A stretch of 35,694 nucleotides of DNA. Source: a virus. Position numbers and translations under genes: made by a program. Each line of letters begins with the position of its first letter. Within the stretch, counting starts at the first letter, position 1. The notes beneath the pieces are model-generated. The model had not been told where the DNA came from. It ran no database searches and saw nothing but the letters and a program-made list of their open reading frames with translations. Shown here piece after piece: positions 6,722-16,624 of the stretch. The stretch spans positions 1 through 35,694 of the IMG/VR virus record IMGVR_UViG_3300017714_000053, one strand, 5' to 3'.

Positions 6722-8021
6722 TGCAGAAGCAGAGGAAGCTGTCATAGCTTGCTGTCTTCTTGATGACTCCCCGGCTAACTACAATTCTGTTACAGAATTA
6801 GTAAGTGCCGATGACTTCTACATCCACAGGAACCAATGTATCTTTGGTGCCCTCGGTAAGCTAGCTGATGCTAGCCTGCCGGTGGATGAGATACATCTGT
6901 CCGAACAACTAACCCGTGATGATAACCTTGATGCCGTAGGTGGAGTAACTTCCATCTACAGTATCATGGATCGGGTTGAGACTTCTATGCAGATGCATCA
7001 CTATGCAAAGATAGTTAAGGAGAAGTCCAACCTACGTAAGATGAACCGGGCATACCGGGTCGCAACCGAAAGCATAATGACTCAGTCGGATTCAGCTGAG
7101 AACATTAAGCACACGGTTGACTCAGAGGTTAACCGGATTCACTTCACTCAAGAGAAGCCCAATGATTTAAGCTCAACCGCTGAGGAGATTAAGGACGAGT
7201 TCCGCAAGATGCTAGCCGGAGAGTTTGTTACGGATGCATTGCCTACTCACATCGGTAAACTCGATCAGCAGTTAGGTAACCGGGGCATAGCACCGGGTGA
7301 GGTGATCACCCTCGCGGCACCGACATCATGCGGTAAGTCAGCCTTGGCTCTTAACATAGCCCTCAAGTCAGTCACTCACAACAATGCACCCTGTGCTGTA
7401 TTCTCCTTGGAGATGCCACAGAAGCAGTTGTTTAAACGAATGGCTCAGACCCTAGCCGGTGTGAACATCAAGCAGATAAGTGACGGGGTTATATCAGAGG
7501 AGAATATGAAGAAGGTTGATGAAGCCATTGATCAACTTCACTCCGTTCCGTTATACACCAGTCACAACGTCAAGTCAGCAGAGGATCTAGCATCTCAACT
7601 ACGTAAGCTAGTGGACAAGCAAGGTGTAAAGCTCGCCGTGATTGATTACCTTCAACTCATCCCGTTTAATTCCGGGAAGGTTGGCAAGGCGGAAGGCATT
7701 GCAAACATCTCTCATAAGATTAAGCAACTAGCCCTTGAGTTAAACATCGGTATCCTGCTGTTGGCACAAGTCAATCGTGAGGGTGCCAAGAGGGAGGGAG
7801 GCTTGGACATCTATGATCTAAAGGACTCAGGAGATATTGAGAATGATGCGGACGTTGTCCTTCTCATGTATCCACAACAGGGTAACTTCGAGGACTCAAA
7901 GATGTCTGACTCGAATGGACCATACACTAACCTTGAGTATAAGATAGCTAAGAATCGTGAAGGCGAACGAGGCACCATCGGATACTTTAAATTCTACCAC
8001 ATAACAGGAAGATTCTACTAA
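6693..8021 (+). CDS. dnaB: Replicative DNA helicase, DnaB type, 442 aa
   Basis: Residues 1-105 form the DnaB N-terminal domain (LPHNAEAEEAVIACCL ... HHYAKIV). The C-terminal RecA-like domain starts near residue 180 with IGKLDQQLGNRGIAPGE, Walker A APTSCGKS (209-216), the SLEMPQKQL motif, Walker B VIDYLQLI (316-323), LAQVNREG and the KDSGDIENDADVV motif ending in the arginine-finger segment AKNREGERG. It unwinds DNA at the fork as a hexamer. There is no primase domain and no phage polymerase in view, so host primase and polymerase must be recruited. Followed by a DnaA domain IV-like gene with overlapping TAATG. Confidence 0.95.
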   Translation: MNEIETLPHNAEAEEAVIACCLLDDSPANYNSVTELVSADDFYIHRNQCIFGALGKLADASLPVDEIHLSEQLTRDDNLDAVGGVTSIYSIMDRVETSMQMHHYAKIVKEKSNLRKMNRAYRVATESIMTQSDSAENIKHTVDSEVNRIHFTQEKPNDLSSTAEEIKDEFRKMLAGEFVTDALPTHIGKLDQQLGNRGIAPGEVITLAAPTSCGKSALALNIALKSVTHNNAPCAVFSLEMPQKQLFKRMAQTLAGVNIKQISDGVISEENMKKVDEAIDQLHSVPLYTSHNVKSAEDLASQLRKLVDKQGVKLAVIDYLQLIPFNSGKVGKAEGIANISHKIKQLALELNIGILLLAQVNREGAKREGGLDIYDLKDSGDIENDADVVLLMYPQQGNFEDSKMSDSNGPYTNLEYKIAKNREGERGTIGYFKFYHITGRFY

Positions 8022-8338
8022 TGAATAATAAATATAAAATACTTGAAGCAGTAAGCAACTCATGTGAGGTGCCAGTAAAAATAATATCAGGCACCCGTCG
8101 AACAAAGAAGGCATCCTATGCCCGGGACATCTGTTCGTTCCTCATGCACAAGTGCGGATACTCACACGAAAACATCAGCCGGATACTTAACCGGGAAAGA
8201 ACATCGGTAACTCACGGCATCAAACGTGTAAGCAAACGTATCCAAGAGGACAGCAATCGTGGACGATTCATGAGGGTTCACATCCGGGATATACTTGACA
8301 ACTCACTCAAGATGAACTATATAAATATAGATGAATGA
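8021..8338 (+). CDS. Stand-alone DnaA domain IV-like DNA-binding protein
   Basis: Residues 12-70 match the C-terminal DNA-binding domain of DnaA: a CEVPVKIISGTRR opening, KASYARDICSFLMHKCGYSHENI, then NRERTSVTHGIKRV, which corresponds to the DnaA signature helix-turn-helix that reads the DnaA box. The AAA+ domain is absent and total length is 105 aa. It sits immediately after the DnaB gene (TAATG). The simplest reading is an origin-binding protein that brings DnaB to phage DNA; the iterons at 35218-35273 are the best candidate sites. An alternative is a transcription regulator that binds, or blocks host DnaA from, the same boxes. Confidence 0.8.
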   Translation: MNNKYKILEAVSNSCEVPVKIISGTRRTKKASYARDICSFLMHKCGYSHENISRILNRERTSVTHGIKRVSKRIQEDSNRGRFMRVHIRDILDNSLKMNYINIDE

Positions 8339-8492
8339 TACTAATATAGAACGACTTCAGGTCCGGATTGATTTGATCCGGGCAGAATCACGGATGGTTT
8401 CCTATCAGATAGAGAGACTCGAGGAGCGGAGGCACGAGCTACAGCAGGAGAAAGCCCACATCAAGGCGACTCTTACCAAAGAATCCAAGTGA
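8331..8492 (+). CDS. Small coiled-coil protein, 53 aa
   Basis: The gene starts with ATG at 8331, overlapping the previous gene by 8 nt in another frame (ATGAATGA). The protein is strongly helical and charged (YQIERLEERRHELQQEK), a predicted coiled coil. Its TGA stop (8490-8492) is also the TGn of an extended -10 promoter. It is the last gene of the rightward unit. Function unknown; a helicase- or initiator-binding role would fit the context. Confidence 0.6.
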   Translation: MNDTNIERLQVRIDLIRAESRMVSYQIERLEERRHELQQEKAHIKATLTKESK

Positions 8493-8498
8493 TATAAT
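8490..8498 (+). promoter_or_regulatory. Extended -10 promoter TGATATAAT
   Basis: A perfect TATAAT at 8493-8498 with TG one base before it. No good -35 is visible at 16-18 nt, which extended -10 promoters do not need. The same nonamer occurs on the other strand before the scaffold gene (28715-28707). Start of transcription would be about 8505. Confidence 0.5.
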
Positions 8499-8504
8499 CT
8501 ATAC

Positions 8505-8610
8505 CGGAGTAAGTGCTAGCAGTGATGCCCACGAGGTCTGCTCTTAGACCTAGTTAAATCTCCAGTGTGTGGTAAGCCTCACCCTTGTTAATTCAGGGGT
8601 GAGGCTTTTT
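8505..8610 (+). ncRNA. Candidate phage small RNA, about 105 nt
   Basis: An extended -10 promoter precedes this gene-free stretch and an intrinsic terminator ends it. Inside, AGGTCT (8534-8539) can pair with AGACCT (8546-8551), and CGGAG near the 5' end (8505-8509) can pair with CTCC at 8560-8563. No ORF of meaningful length is present. It does not fold as a tRNA. Its existence is inferred from promoter plus terminator; the target is unknown. Confidence 0.4.
8574..8610 (+). terminator. Intrinsic terminator at the convergence point
   Basis: AAGCCTCACCC (8574-8584) pairs perfectly with GGGTGAGGCTT (8597-8607) around a 12-nt loop and runs into TTTTT (8606-8610). It stops rightward transcription 2 nt before the stop codon of the convergent giant gene. 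On the other strand there is no T-run, so it is mainly one-directional. Confidence 0.88.
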
Positions 8611-8611
8611 A

Positions 8612-11600
8612 CTAGTAGCCTAGTAGCTTGGGATCAATCAAAGGCTTAGGCGGATCAATCATCGGAACTGGTCCCGGGAAGTTGATTCCATACTTACCTT
8701 CCTTTGCTAGGGCTTGACGTTGTTCACGAACTGCATCACGTCCGGCATCAGAATATCTCCAATACCATAGGTCGTCCCCGGGTAAAGCGAACTTAGCTAA
8801 GGGTGCCAAGCTATCAGCTTTAATAACTCTTTCCGCAGTCTCGAAGATACTCATCGGTGCCGGTGTAACATAACCAAGGAATGATTTTGTTGGACCCTCA
8901 CGTTCAAGGCTTTGTAGGGTATACTTGTTGATCACACCCGTGGCGAGTAGCATATTCTCAAGGACTATATCCTCGATGACCAAGGGCTTACCACGTAGCC
9001 ATGCCACGATAGCATCAACCGGCACACCTGTAAGAACCATGTAGCCCATGATTTGAATAAGGTTACGTAGCCCTTCAACTCTCTCCAAGTAATTCCCCTT
9101 CTTACCAGTGGTTAGCTCAGGGATAATCTTATTAAGAGTTTGCTTACGGATGTAGGCAAAGTGTCTGATCTGGAACGAACGTAAGTTATACCATATCCGG
9201 CTACCGGGATTGCGGTTGTATGTCAACGGCATTTCAAAACGTCCGATTGGTTGGACATCAGCAAGCTCATTGTATATAGCCTCAATCACGTAGTCGTTCT
9301 TTGTTCCTGCCTTCAGTCCGGAGATCGTAAAGATATACTGATCACCCTGAAGGAACTTCAAGTGACTCACTAGGTTCTTGTAAGCCGGAGAGTTCTTATC
9401 AGAACGTGCCGCCCTCTGCATACTAAGATAAGCCGCATTGATTGATGCGGTCTTCATCTTCTTATCCATTGCCGCAAATCCAGTGATCAATGTTTGGGCA
9501 CGGAACAGTTTACCAAGTTTGCCTTCGTCCATTGTCTCTAGCTCTTGAGTAATCTTCTTACCTGCTTTACCCAGATCCTCGAGTGCAACCTTGTTGGTTA
9601 CAAATCCACGGGCGGTGTCAACGAAACCATACCGGTAAAGTGTAAGAGCAATATCCTTTAGCTGAATCAAGGTTGATCCCAAGTTAGTAAGTAAGGTATT
9701 GTATGACCCCATCCGGAGTGTCTTACTCAACTTGCTCTCTGGTTTCTTGCTTGAGAATATATCACGAACCATCCCGGTTATCTGTTGGAAGTCTCCGTCT
9801 GACAACTGACCGGCACGACGAAGTTCGTTCATACGTTTTCCTAGTGCCCCACTTGGTGCCTGAGTCTCGCCTTCCATTGGCTTCATTCCGCCAATCAGCC
9901 TCTTGGTTTCAATGGCAGTAACGGCATCAAGGATGTATCGGTTAAGTGCCTCAACCGGATCCACGTATGAGTCAAACATATCGTCAGAGATTAGATCAAC
10001 GTCCCTTGCTTTAATGTTACCCGGCACCTTAGCACCGGCAGGTAATGCATTGAAGTTACGACGAACAAAGTTCTCGATGGCTATAGCTTCTGAGTTTGCA
10101 TCAAGAGGAGGAAGCCCCTTGTCCCTTCTGTTTGCATTGACCCGGCTGATAATAGCATCAGCTTGTTTGTCGGATAGACCTAGCTTCTTCTTTAGCTTGG
10201 ACTTATCGTCAATAGCTCGAGGGAAGTAGTCACGTATAAATTCTATCTCTGTCCCCTGCCTTACTTGCTCGTCATACAATTCATTTAGCACACCACGAAC
10301 ATCGCTGTGGAACCAATCGTATAGGTCATGCTTGCGAAGCAGTTCGTCCCGACGACCGATTAACTCAGCACGTTTCTTCGGATCAATAACATTTGGATTA
10401 TTCTTTTGGAAACGAACAGTTACCTTGTCGCTGTTAAACTTTTGATACACCCGTGGGTTGTCTACGTTTACCTGAACTGCATTCTTGGCTAGGACTAACG
10501 AACCAACCTGCACAACTTCGTCAGCAGATATGACCGGCTTGCCGGTGCCCTTGTTGTAGAAGTAAGATGCACGTTCTGGATTCATTCCGATCTGTGTCCA
10601 TCCTTCCTCCTTCATAAACTGTTTGGCTTCATTGACTATGTTCTCAGAAGTATCATTCACAAAGTTACCGAACATACGTGCTATAGGAACCTTCGCTTGT
10701 CCGGCGGCAATGTTCATTGCGGCGGTTGGAATACTGAAGAACTGAACGTTCTTTATTCTAGCAAATCCCCCGTAGCCTATAATGCTACCCCTCTCCTCTG
10801 TCCCGTCATGCACCGCTACAGCCCAAGTCTCATAGTTCTCGTAGGCATTGACATCGTAACGTAAAGCAACAGGAACACCGTCCTCAACTTGAGTGTTGAC
10901 ACCAATGATCGGCATATGATTGTGAGCCGTCTTAGTAGTTACAGTGTAGGCTACTTCCTTCGACGTAGCCGGAGTAGGCACCTCGTTGTAAATAGTGATA
11001 GGCATCTCCACGTATGGGGATCCGGGAACAAGCCCAGCCTTCTCACGATAGCTTTGACGTTTAGCTTCTACCCTTTGACGTAGCTCCCTGTTGTCGGGAT
11101 CCTTTGCTAGATCCTTCTGCAACTCCTTGAGTTGCATGGCATCGGGCTTTAGAATATAACTCCGGTGTCGTTTGGTCCGGGGTAATCCGGTAGTCGGGTT
11201 AATGTTTCTGTATTCCCGTTTGTCGTCCTCGCTGATATTGAGTATCCGATTAGGGGACTCATCGATATACGTTACACCCTCGATTGGTTTGGGTGTGCCA
11301 CGTTGCCTCTTAACTACAATGCCCTGATTGTCAATGACATCAGATGACGGGATGATTTCGTCAGCTTTGGACTGGAGGTAGCTGAAGTAGGCTTGGGTAT
11401 CAACCCCTTCGTAGTCATACCAGCCTTTGGTAAGGGTGAAGTTCTTTGTCTTGTCTGTTTTCCTTGCGATGATGTTGCCATTTTTATCCTTTAATATGAA
11501 CCGATGTTCGGGGTTATAAGTTTTTGTTTTATTTTGCTTTCCTATTTCATCACGTATTTCTAAACGTGTGTCAAACTTAAATACGTATGTATTACTATCA

Positions 11601-14600
11601 TTGTCAACAAACTCAAATCGATCCGGCTTGCCCTTCTCCTTGATGTATTGAAAATTGAAATCCCACTTGCCATACTTTCCTTCACGGACTGCGGCACGTT
11701 GAACTTCTCCGTATTTTTTAATTTGTATAATGGCATCAATGGATCCGTGACTGACCTCTTGTCCTGAATTTGCTACCCATGTTTCCCAATGAAATCTACC
11801 AACGTCCGGGCTGTTTGTTACACCAAGTTGACGGTAGGCTTCCTGCACATTTGAACGTGTTTGACGGACAGCAATTTCGTTAATCACCATGCCGGAAATG
11901 TTGTCGAGAATTTTACTATATCCTCCGCCCTTTAATTCAGCACCATCGTAAATAGATGTATTTTCCTTTAGGTTAAGCTCTTCACGTAAAGTCTCTGCAT
12001 CCCAAAACTGTTCTGTTCGGACACGATCAACAACATATAGGTCCTGCCTTCCGGTTGTTAATAAAATAAAATCAAAGATCTTATTATTGAATGACATCCC
12101 GGAAGCAACTGACTGCCATTTTTTTCTAAGCTCCAAGGTAGGTGTATCCTTGTCGGACAACATTCTATGCAGTGCTTCCATTCGAGTCATCCCGTCGAAC
12201 TCTCCGCCCTCAATCTTTAGCCCTGCCTTTGATAGGAAATTTTTTCCAAATGATCTAAGATTTGACTTGGCACCGGATCCGGGTAATCCTTCAGGAAGAA
12301 CTTCGGCTACCCAATTAAGGTAATCCTCGATCCCGGAATCTATTTCACCTTCGACAAGAACCTGCTTGCCATTCTTGTCCTTAACGTTTCTGTTGTTCTT
12401 ATCCTTCTTGGGGACCATTATCTTTATCATGTTCCCACTGAGGAACTTTCCATCAGCCGCCATCTTTATCCACTTCTGGATACCATTAGTCATCGCCACC
12501 ATGAATGCTGACTCTTGAGGGTATGGGCTTATTCCTATGGAAAGAATATTCCACAAGAAATATTCAGCCGATTCGCCTTGGGTCATCTCGCCATTCTCAA
12601 ACATCCTGCGAATTTCTTTTCCTCCATCAAGACCCTCTGTGGCTAGCCGCCTTTGTTCGGGGGATACAATGCTCAGTTGATCTAAGACACCCTCTAATGT
12701 TGTCAGACGAGATAGCCCTTCTGGAAAACGTGGGATAGTTACTTCGCCCGTTTCTTTATTTACATTACGTGTGCCCGTCATTCTGGACATTAACTGAACC
12801 CATTGTTGCCTGTCTGATAATGCATTGGGATATTTGTTAATGAGTGCCTTAGCCTTTATCATTACGGCTTCTCCACTCTTTCCGGCTTTACTGTTTAATA
12901 TCTCTGAAGCCGGTATGTCTCTCTCTCCGGGCATGGTGAGACGTTTATCGATTTGCTTCCTGACATCTATGTCATCACCTAGATCAAGCTCCTGCTGACC
13001 CATTTCAAAAACGGTTTCCGGATCACCCCGGGAAACCTTGTGTGCTACGTTAACAAACATAGCCATGACATTGTCGGGAGTGGCATCAGCCAAGAACATT
13101 GGCTTGCCTACTAATACTCTGGCAAATCCATTGATGATCTTCTTGATCTCACTTAACAAACTCTTTTGCTTTTGATTTAAATTGTTTGGATCAAATCCAC
13201 CTTCGACTAATGTCGCACCGAACTCAGCTAGGTATTCGGAGTAACGAACATCACCATCGTATTGATTGGCAAATGCTTGCAACCGGTCAGCCATAGCACC
13301 GAAGCCGGACTGACGTAACTGCTTGTCAATAGATTGCTGAAACTCTTTCATCCGCTTGGTATCACCACGAAATGCTTCGTTGAGAATCATCTCCCAAGCC
13401 TCGTGTGCCACCGTGGTTGAGTTAGCCTGTGCATCATTGATGACGAGTGCTATTGGCTTACCGCCCTTGAAGAACGTAGCACCATTGTCCATGTCGGTAA
13501 ACTGTTCAGCCAAGCTGGTTGCTTCAGCTAAACCAATCTTACCCTTGAGTGTCTGAACTATATTAGCCCGGGTTTCCGCAAGTGTTCCGCCAACAATTAT
13601 GTCTACATTCGGGAATGCAACACGAACAAAGTTAAATGCATTACGTGCATTTTCAGATAAATCATTTAGGTATGTATCGGACTGAGGTGCTTCTACTAAT
13701 CTTTGAGATGCATCGATATTAACTTCTGATAAATCATTACGAGAAGCTATCTTTCCGGCGGCTCTAGTTTTTGTAACAAGCTCACGGCTCATTTCCATAA
13801 CGTCCTGTTTACTTATACCTAAAGTATTTGTAAGCCAGTCCATGAACTGTTGCTTCTTGGCGGACTTACCGTCCGGTCGGACAATGTAAAGTGCACGGTC
13901 AACATCGCTCTCAAAGTTAACTGTAACACGACCATAGTTAACCCGGGGCTTTCCTAATGACTTCGGCAATTTGGCACCCTTGATACCCGGGATAGGATCC
14001 CGACTTTCTTCATTAACGTCCTGACGTGGAAGCGGCAGACGTGTTCCTTCATTGATAACATTGCCAAACTGATCTACTAACGTGTGCTGTTCTTCAGCGG
14101 TTGAGTTAGATGACGAGTCATTCGTATTTATAATTGGAATGCCATTCACTGTTTCTACTTCGCCAACAGGAATGACGGGGACTTGTTCGGGGTCAATGCC
14201 CTGAGCTTCCGCCTGTTCAAGTCTTTGACGTTCAGCCTCACGAGCCGCATCTAGTTCGCTTTGAGCTTCGCTATTAGCTTGTGACTCCTGACTGTCTGGA
14301 TCCAGTGATAACAATCTACCTAGCTCACGGAAGTCACTGTTGTTAAACTTCTTTAGCTTCTTTAAAATTCTGCTACCCTTTGACACACGATCAGCAAGTG
14401 AAAGGGTTCTCTTGCCTACGTTTAATTCAAACTTACGGAACAGTCCCTTGATACGTGGATCGATACGGTCCAATACTTCTGACACTGGTTCAAGTTGATC
14501 ACCTATTAGTCTACCAATAGCTGAACGACCACCACTTACCCGGGCATCATCTCTAATTCTTTTGAGAACCTTGGGAGACTGTTCTTGAATGGCGGCATCA

Positions 14601-16618
14601 ACCGTTTGCAGAGTTTTTTCTGCTTGTCTTTTTTGTTGCCTAATGTCAGCCCTGACTTGTCGTGCTTCATCAAGGGTTAGATCTCCTTCCTCGACCCCAG
14701 TTATGCTGTCTTCTAATTCACTATCGAGTTCAAGCAATCTATTTTCCGCATCAGCCTTACGTTTTTCTAGCTTCAAGAACTTCCTGCCAGCACGAAACTT
14801 TTTAAGTTTCTCTATACGTAATTCAGCCTGCTTCTTTTGGGCTATTGATTCGTTGACTGTAGTGTTGTCCGTGTCAGTTGCGGTAATACTTTCTATGACA
14901 TCGAACTCATTAGCTTTCTTGTAGTTAATGTAGTTGTCACCTTCTGCCTGAACATATGCGGCGGCTTCCGCCCCCTCGATAACCTCTACCTCGTTTACTA
15001 ATTCAAACAGTCCTTCTTCTCCGTATAAATCAATGCGGTCACGAGTAGTATTGCCAAGTGCATCTTGGTCGTCTACGTCTAAAGTCTCAGGAGCAGTGAC
15101 GGGAACATACTCTTCCCCGGGTTTTATGTCCTCTTGTGCAGTAGCTTTAGTTGCTACGATTGGTGTAAACTCAACGGGCTTAGTCGATAGTATTTCTCCC
15201 TGATTTGTTAGCCCCCCGCTTAGAACCTCGAGGGCTTCAGCTTCCGTCTCAGCATATACAACACTCTCACGTATTTCTCCACCGGCAACCTCATACTTTA
15301 CCTTGAATCTTGGCTTAGATAAAAGCGAAGAAATCATTTCGGGACTAGCTTGACCGATGTTATTTAGGTTGACCTCTTCTACCTTCCCGGGGGACAGGGT
15401 GCGGAACACACCTCCGGTAAGTTCCATGCCTCCGGTGTATGTGGCTCCAACTGAACCACCAATTAGAACATTAAGAAGATAATCCTCTACATTTTCTGCT
15501 GAGAATATCTCATTCCCTTGATCGTAAAAAATGGTAGCCAATGTTTCAAACATGACCGCCTCGGTGCCTTCTTCGGCTCCCTCTACGGCAAATGATTTAA
15601 ACATTCTGCCCAAGGTGAATCCGTCGAGCTTTGCTTTTTTGTTAAAAAATTGTGCGGCTTTAGTTGCACCCAGTTGTTTTATAGCAACCCTATTAAGAAT
15701 AGCTCCGGCACCGGCTGATAACATATGAGCAGGAATTACCTGTGCATATTCCTCATCGGTGAACTCAGCATAAGGTTTTTCAAAAGTTTCTTCAGCCCGA
15801 CGAACACTTTGCGAGTAAGCATTAAAGGGATAATCAAGACCCCTTGTGACCGTTTGTGTGGCAATTTGACCAACCCCTTGAAGAACTTGACCAACGTTGC
15901 TACGTTCCATCTCAGGAGTTACACCAACCTTGTTGGGCACCTTGTCCGCTAGGATTCTAAGGTCATCACCGACTTTTCTTGCCGTTTGCTTAAAACTTTC
16001 TCTATCTATTCCTTCGGTAGGTTGAACAATCGGGGCACCTCCACCGGGGACACCCACCACTGGAACCATTCCAACGTCACCCATCGCGGTAACCAAACCT
16101 GCCGATGATTCGACTATTGATCTAGCTCCTCCTGCTAAAATACTTTTAGGAATCTGGTCAAGGGTGACTCCTTCTCCACTCGGCATGTTGTAAAGTCTTT
16201 CGGCTGTGGGATCAGGTTCTCCTATAGTATTCTGCTCCTCATACATCCGGTTGAACTCAGCACGTTGCTCAGGGGACATATCCGAAACTTGCTTAGGGGG
16301 ATTTAACTCCCGTGCCCTAGCGGCTCTTCGTTCTGCACTTGATGCCATGTATTCGGCGGCACTCGCAATCGGAATCTCCTTGACCATAGCCTCCGGTTGA
16401 TCCGGGGTAGGCTCAACAGCAGGAAGAACTAACTCATCGTCAGTAACTGCTGACTCATCAATGACTACATCATCTGTATCACGAACAAGGTTCTGTTCGT
16501 AAACAGGAAACTTCTTTATATATTGGTCTACTAATACATCGTCCGAAACATCACCGTAGGCATTGTATTTGGAACGAATGGTATTAGCAAATTCAGAAAC
16601 AGAATATTGCTTTGCCAT
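8612..16618 (-). CDS. Giant polyvalent ejection/internal virion protein, 2668 aa
   Basis: A huge protein from the late operon end, of the polyvalent class many podoviruses inject with their DNA. N-terminus: repeat-like FANTIRSKYNAYGDVSDDVLV. Residues about 590-680 form a charged coiled coil. Near 1071 is VAHEAWEMI with YLAEFG near 1131, like a zincin whose second His is replaced by Glu. Near 1530 is GRQDLYVVDRVRTEQF. Near 2020 is SYFYNKGTGKPV, a motif recurrent in large polyvalent proteins, and near 2300 RMGSYNTLLTNLGSTLIQLKD, typical of the LPD38 domain. The C-terminal 200 residues are helical and partly hydrophobic (GYMVLTGVPVDAIVAWL). Role inferred: forms or fills the ejection channel and delivers effector domains. 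Stop is TAG followed at once by TAA. ATG preceded by TTAAAT. Confidence 0.8.
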   Translation of the reverse strand: MAKQYSVSEFANTIRSKYNAYGDVSDDVLVDQYIKKFPVYEQNLVRDTDDVVIDESAVTDDELVLPAVEPTPDQPEAMVKEIPIASAAEYMASSAERRAARARELNPPKQVSDMSPEQRAEFNRMYEEQNTIGEPDPTAERLYNMPSGEGVTLDQIPKSILAGGARSIVESSAGLVTAMGDVGMVPVVGVPGGGAPIVQPTEGIDRESFKQTARKVGDDLRILADKVPNKVGVTPEMERSNVGQVLQGVGQIATQTVTRGLDYPFNAYSQSVRRAEETFEKPYAEFTDEEYAQVIPAHMLSAGAGAILNRVAIKQLGATKAAQFFNKKAKLDGFTLGRMFKSFAVEGAEEGTEAVMFETLATIFYDQGNEIFSAENVEDYLLNVLIGGSVGATYTGGMELTGGVFRTLSPGKVEEVNLNNIGQASPEMISSLLSKPRFKVKYEVAGGEIRESVVYAETEAEALEVLSGGLTNQGEILSTKPVEFTPIVATKATAQEDIKPGEEYVPVTAPETLDVDDQDALGNTTRDRIDLYGEEGLFELVNEVEVIEGAEAAAYVQAEGDNYINYKKANEFDVIESITATDTDNTTVNESIAQKKQAELRIEKLKKFRAGRKFLKLEKRKADAENRLLELDSELEDSITGVEEGDLTLDEARQVRADIRQQKRQAEKTLQTVDAAIQEQSPKVLKRIRDDARVSGGRSAIGRLIGDQLEPVSEVLDRIDPRIKGLFRKFELNVGKRTLSLADRVSKGSRILKKLKKFNNSDFRELGRLLSLDPDSQESQANSEAQSELDAAREAERQRLEQAEAQGIDPEQVPVIPVGEVETVNGIPIINTNDSSSNSTAEEQHTLVDQFGNVINEGTRLPLPRQDVNEESRDPIPGIKGAKLPKSLGKPRVNYGRVTVNFESDVDRALYIVRPDGKSAKKQQFMDWLTNTLGISKQDVMEMSRELVTKTRAAGKIASRNDLSEVNIDASQRLVEAPQSDTYLNDLSENARNAFNFVRVAFPNVDIIVGGTLAETRANIVQTLKGKIGLAEATSLAEQFTDMDNGATFFKGGKPIALVINDAQANSTTVAHEAWEMILNEAFRGDTKRMKEFQQSIDKQLRQSGFGAMADRLQAFANQYDGDVRYSEYLAEFGATLVEGGFDPNNLNQKQKSLLSEIKKIINGFARVLVGKPMFLADATPDNVMAMFVNVAHKVSRGDPETVFEMGQQELDLGDDIDVRKQIDKRLTMPGERDIPASEILNSKAGKSGEAVMIKAKALINKYPNALSDRQQWVQLMSRMTGTRNVNKETGEVTIPRFPEGLSRLTTLEGVLDQLSIVSPEQRRLATEGLDGGKEIRRMFENGEMTQGESAEYFLWNILSIGISPYPQESAFMVAMTNGIQKWIKMAADGKFLSGNMIKIMVPKKDKNNRNVKDKNGKQVLVEGEIDSGIEDYLNWVAEVLPEGLPGSGAKSNLRSFGKNFLSKAGLKIEGGEFDGMTRMEALHRMLSDKDTPTLELRKKWQSVASGMSFNNKIFDFILLTTGRQDLYVVDRVRTEQFWDAETLREELNLKENTSIYDGAELKGGGYSKILDNISGMVINEIAVRQTRSNVQEAYRQLGVTNSPDVGRFHWETWVANSGQEVSHGSIDAIIQIKKYGEVQRAAVREGKYGKWDFNFQYIKEKGKPDRFEFVDNDSNTYVFKFDTRLEIRDEIGKQNKTKTYNPEHRFILKDKNGNIIARKTDKTKNFTLTKGWYDYEGVDTQAYFSYLQSKADEIIPSSDVIDNQGIVVKRQRGTPKPIEGVTYIDESPNRILNISEDDKREYRNINPTTGLPRTKRHRSYILKPDAMQLKELQKDLAKDPDNRELRQRVEAKRQSYREKAGLVPGSPYVEMPITIYNEVPTPATSKEVAYTVTTKTAHNHMPIIGVNTQVEDGVPVALRYDVNAYENYETWAVAVHDGTEERGSIIGYGGFARIKNVQFFSIPTAAMNIAAGQAKVPIARMFGNFVNDTSENIVNEAKQFMKEEGWTQIGMNPERASYFYNKGTGKPVISADEVVQVGSLVLAKNAVQVNVDNPRVYQKFNSDKVTVRFQKNNPNVIDPKKRAELIGRRDELLRKHDLYDWFHSDVRGVLNELYDEQVRQGTEIEFIRDYFPRAIDDKSKLKKKLGLSDKQADAIISRVNANRRDKGLPPLDANSEAIAIENFVRRNFNALPAGAKVPGNIKARDVDLISDDMFDSYVDPVEALNRYILDAVTAIETKRLIGGMKPMEGETQAPSGALGKRMNELRRAGQLSDGDFQQITGMVRDIFSSKKPESKLSKTLRMGSYNTLLTNLGSTLIQLKDIALTLYRYGFVDTARGFVTNKVALEDLGKAGKKITQELETMDEGKLGKLFRAQTLITGFAAMDKKMKTASINAAYLSMQRAARSDKNSPAYKNLVSHLKFLQGDQYIFTISGLKAGTKNDYVIEAIYNELADVQPIGRFEMPLTYNRNPGSRIWYNLRSFQIRHFAYIRKQTLNKIIPELTTGKKGNYLERVEGLRNLIQIMGYMVLTGVPVDAIVAWLRGKPLVIEDIVLENMLLATGVINKYTLQSLEREGPTKSFLGYVTPAPMSIFETAERVIKADSLAPLAKFALPGDDLWYWRYSDAGRDAVREQRQALAKEGKYGINFPGPVPMIDPPKPLIDPKLLGY

Positions 16619-16624
16619 ATTTAA

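Noticed and set aside
8505-8580. tRNA gene before the terminator
   Set aside because: A stem with a 6-8 nt loop exists, but acceptor and T-arm pairing and a CCA-like end are missing.
13393-13407. Active metalloprotease in the giant protein
   Set aside because: HEAWE lacks the second histidine of HExxH, so activity cannot be claimed.
14589-14924. ORFs on the plus strand inside the giant gene (for example here and at 9703-10229)
   Set aside because: They lie antisense to a continuous coding frame, have serine/leucine-rich shadow composition and no ribosome site or partner genes.
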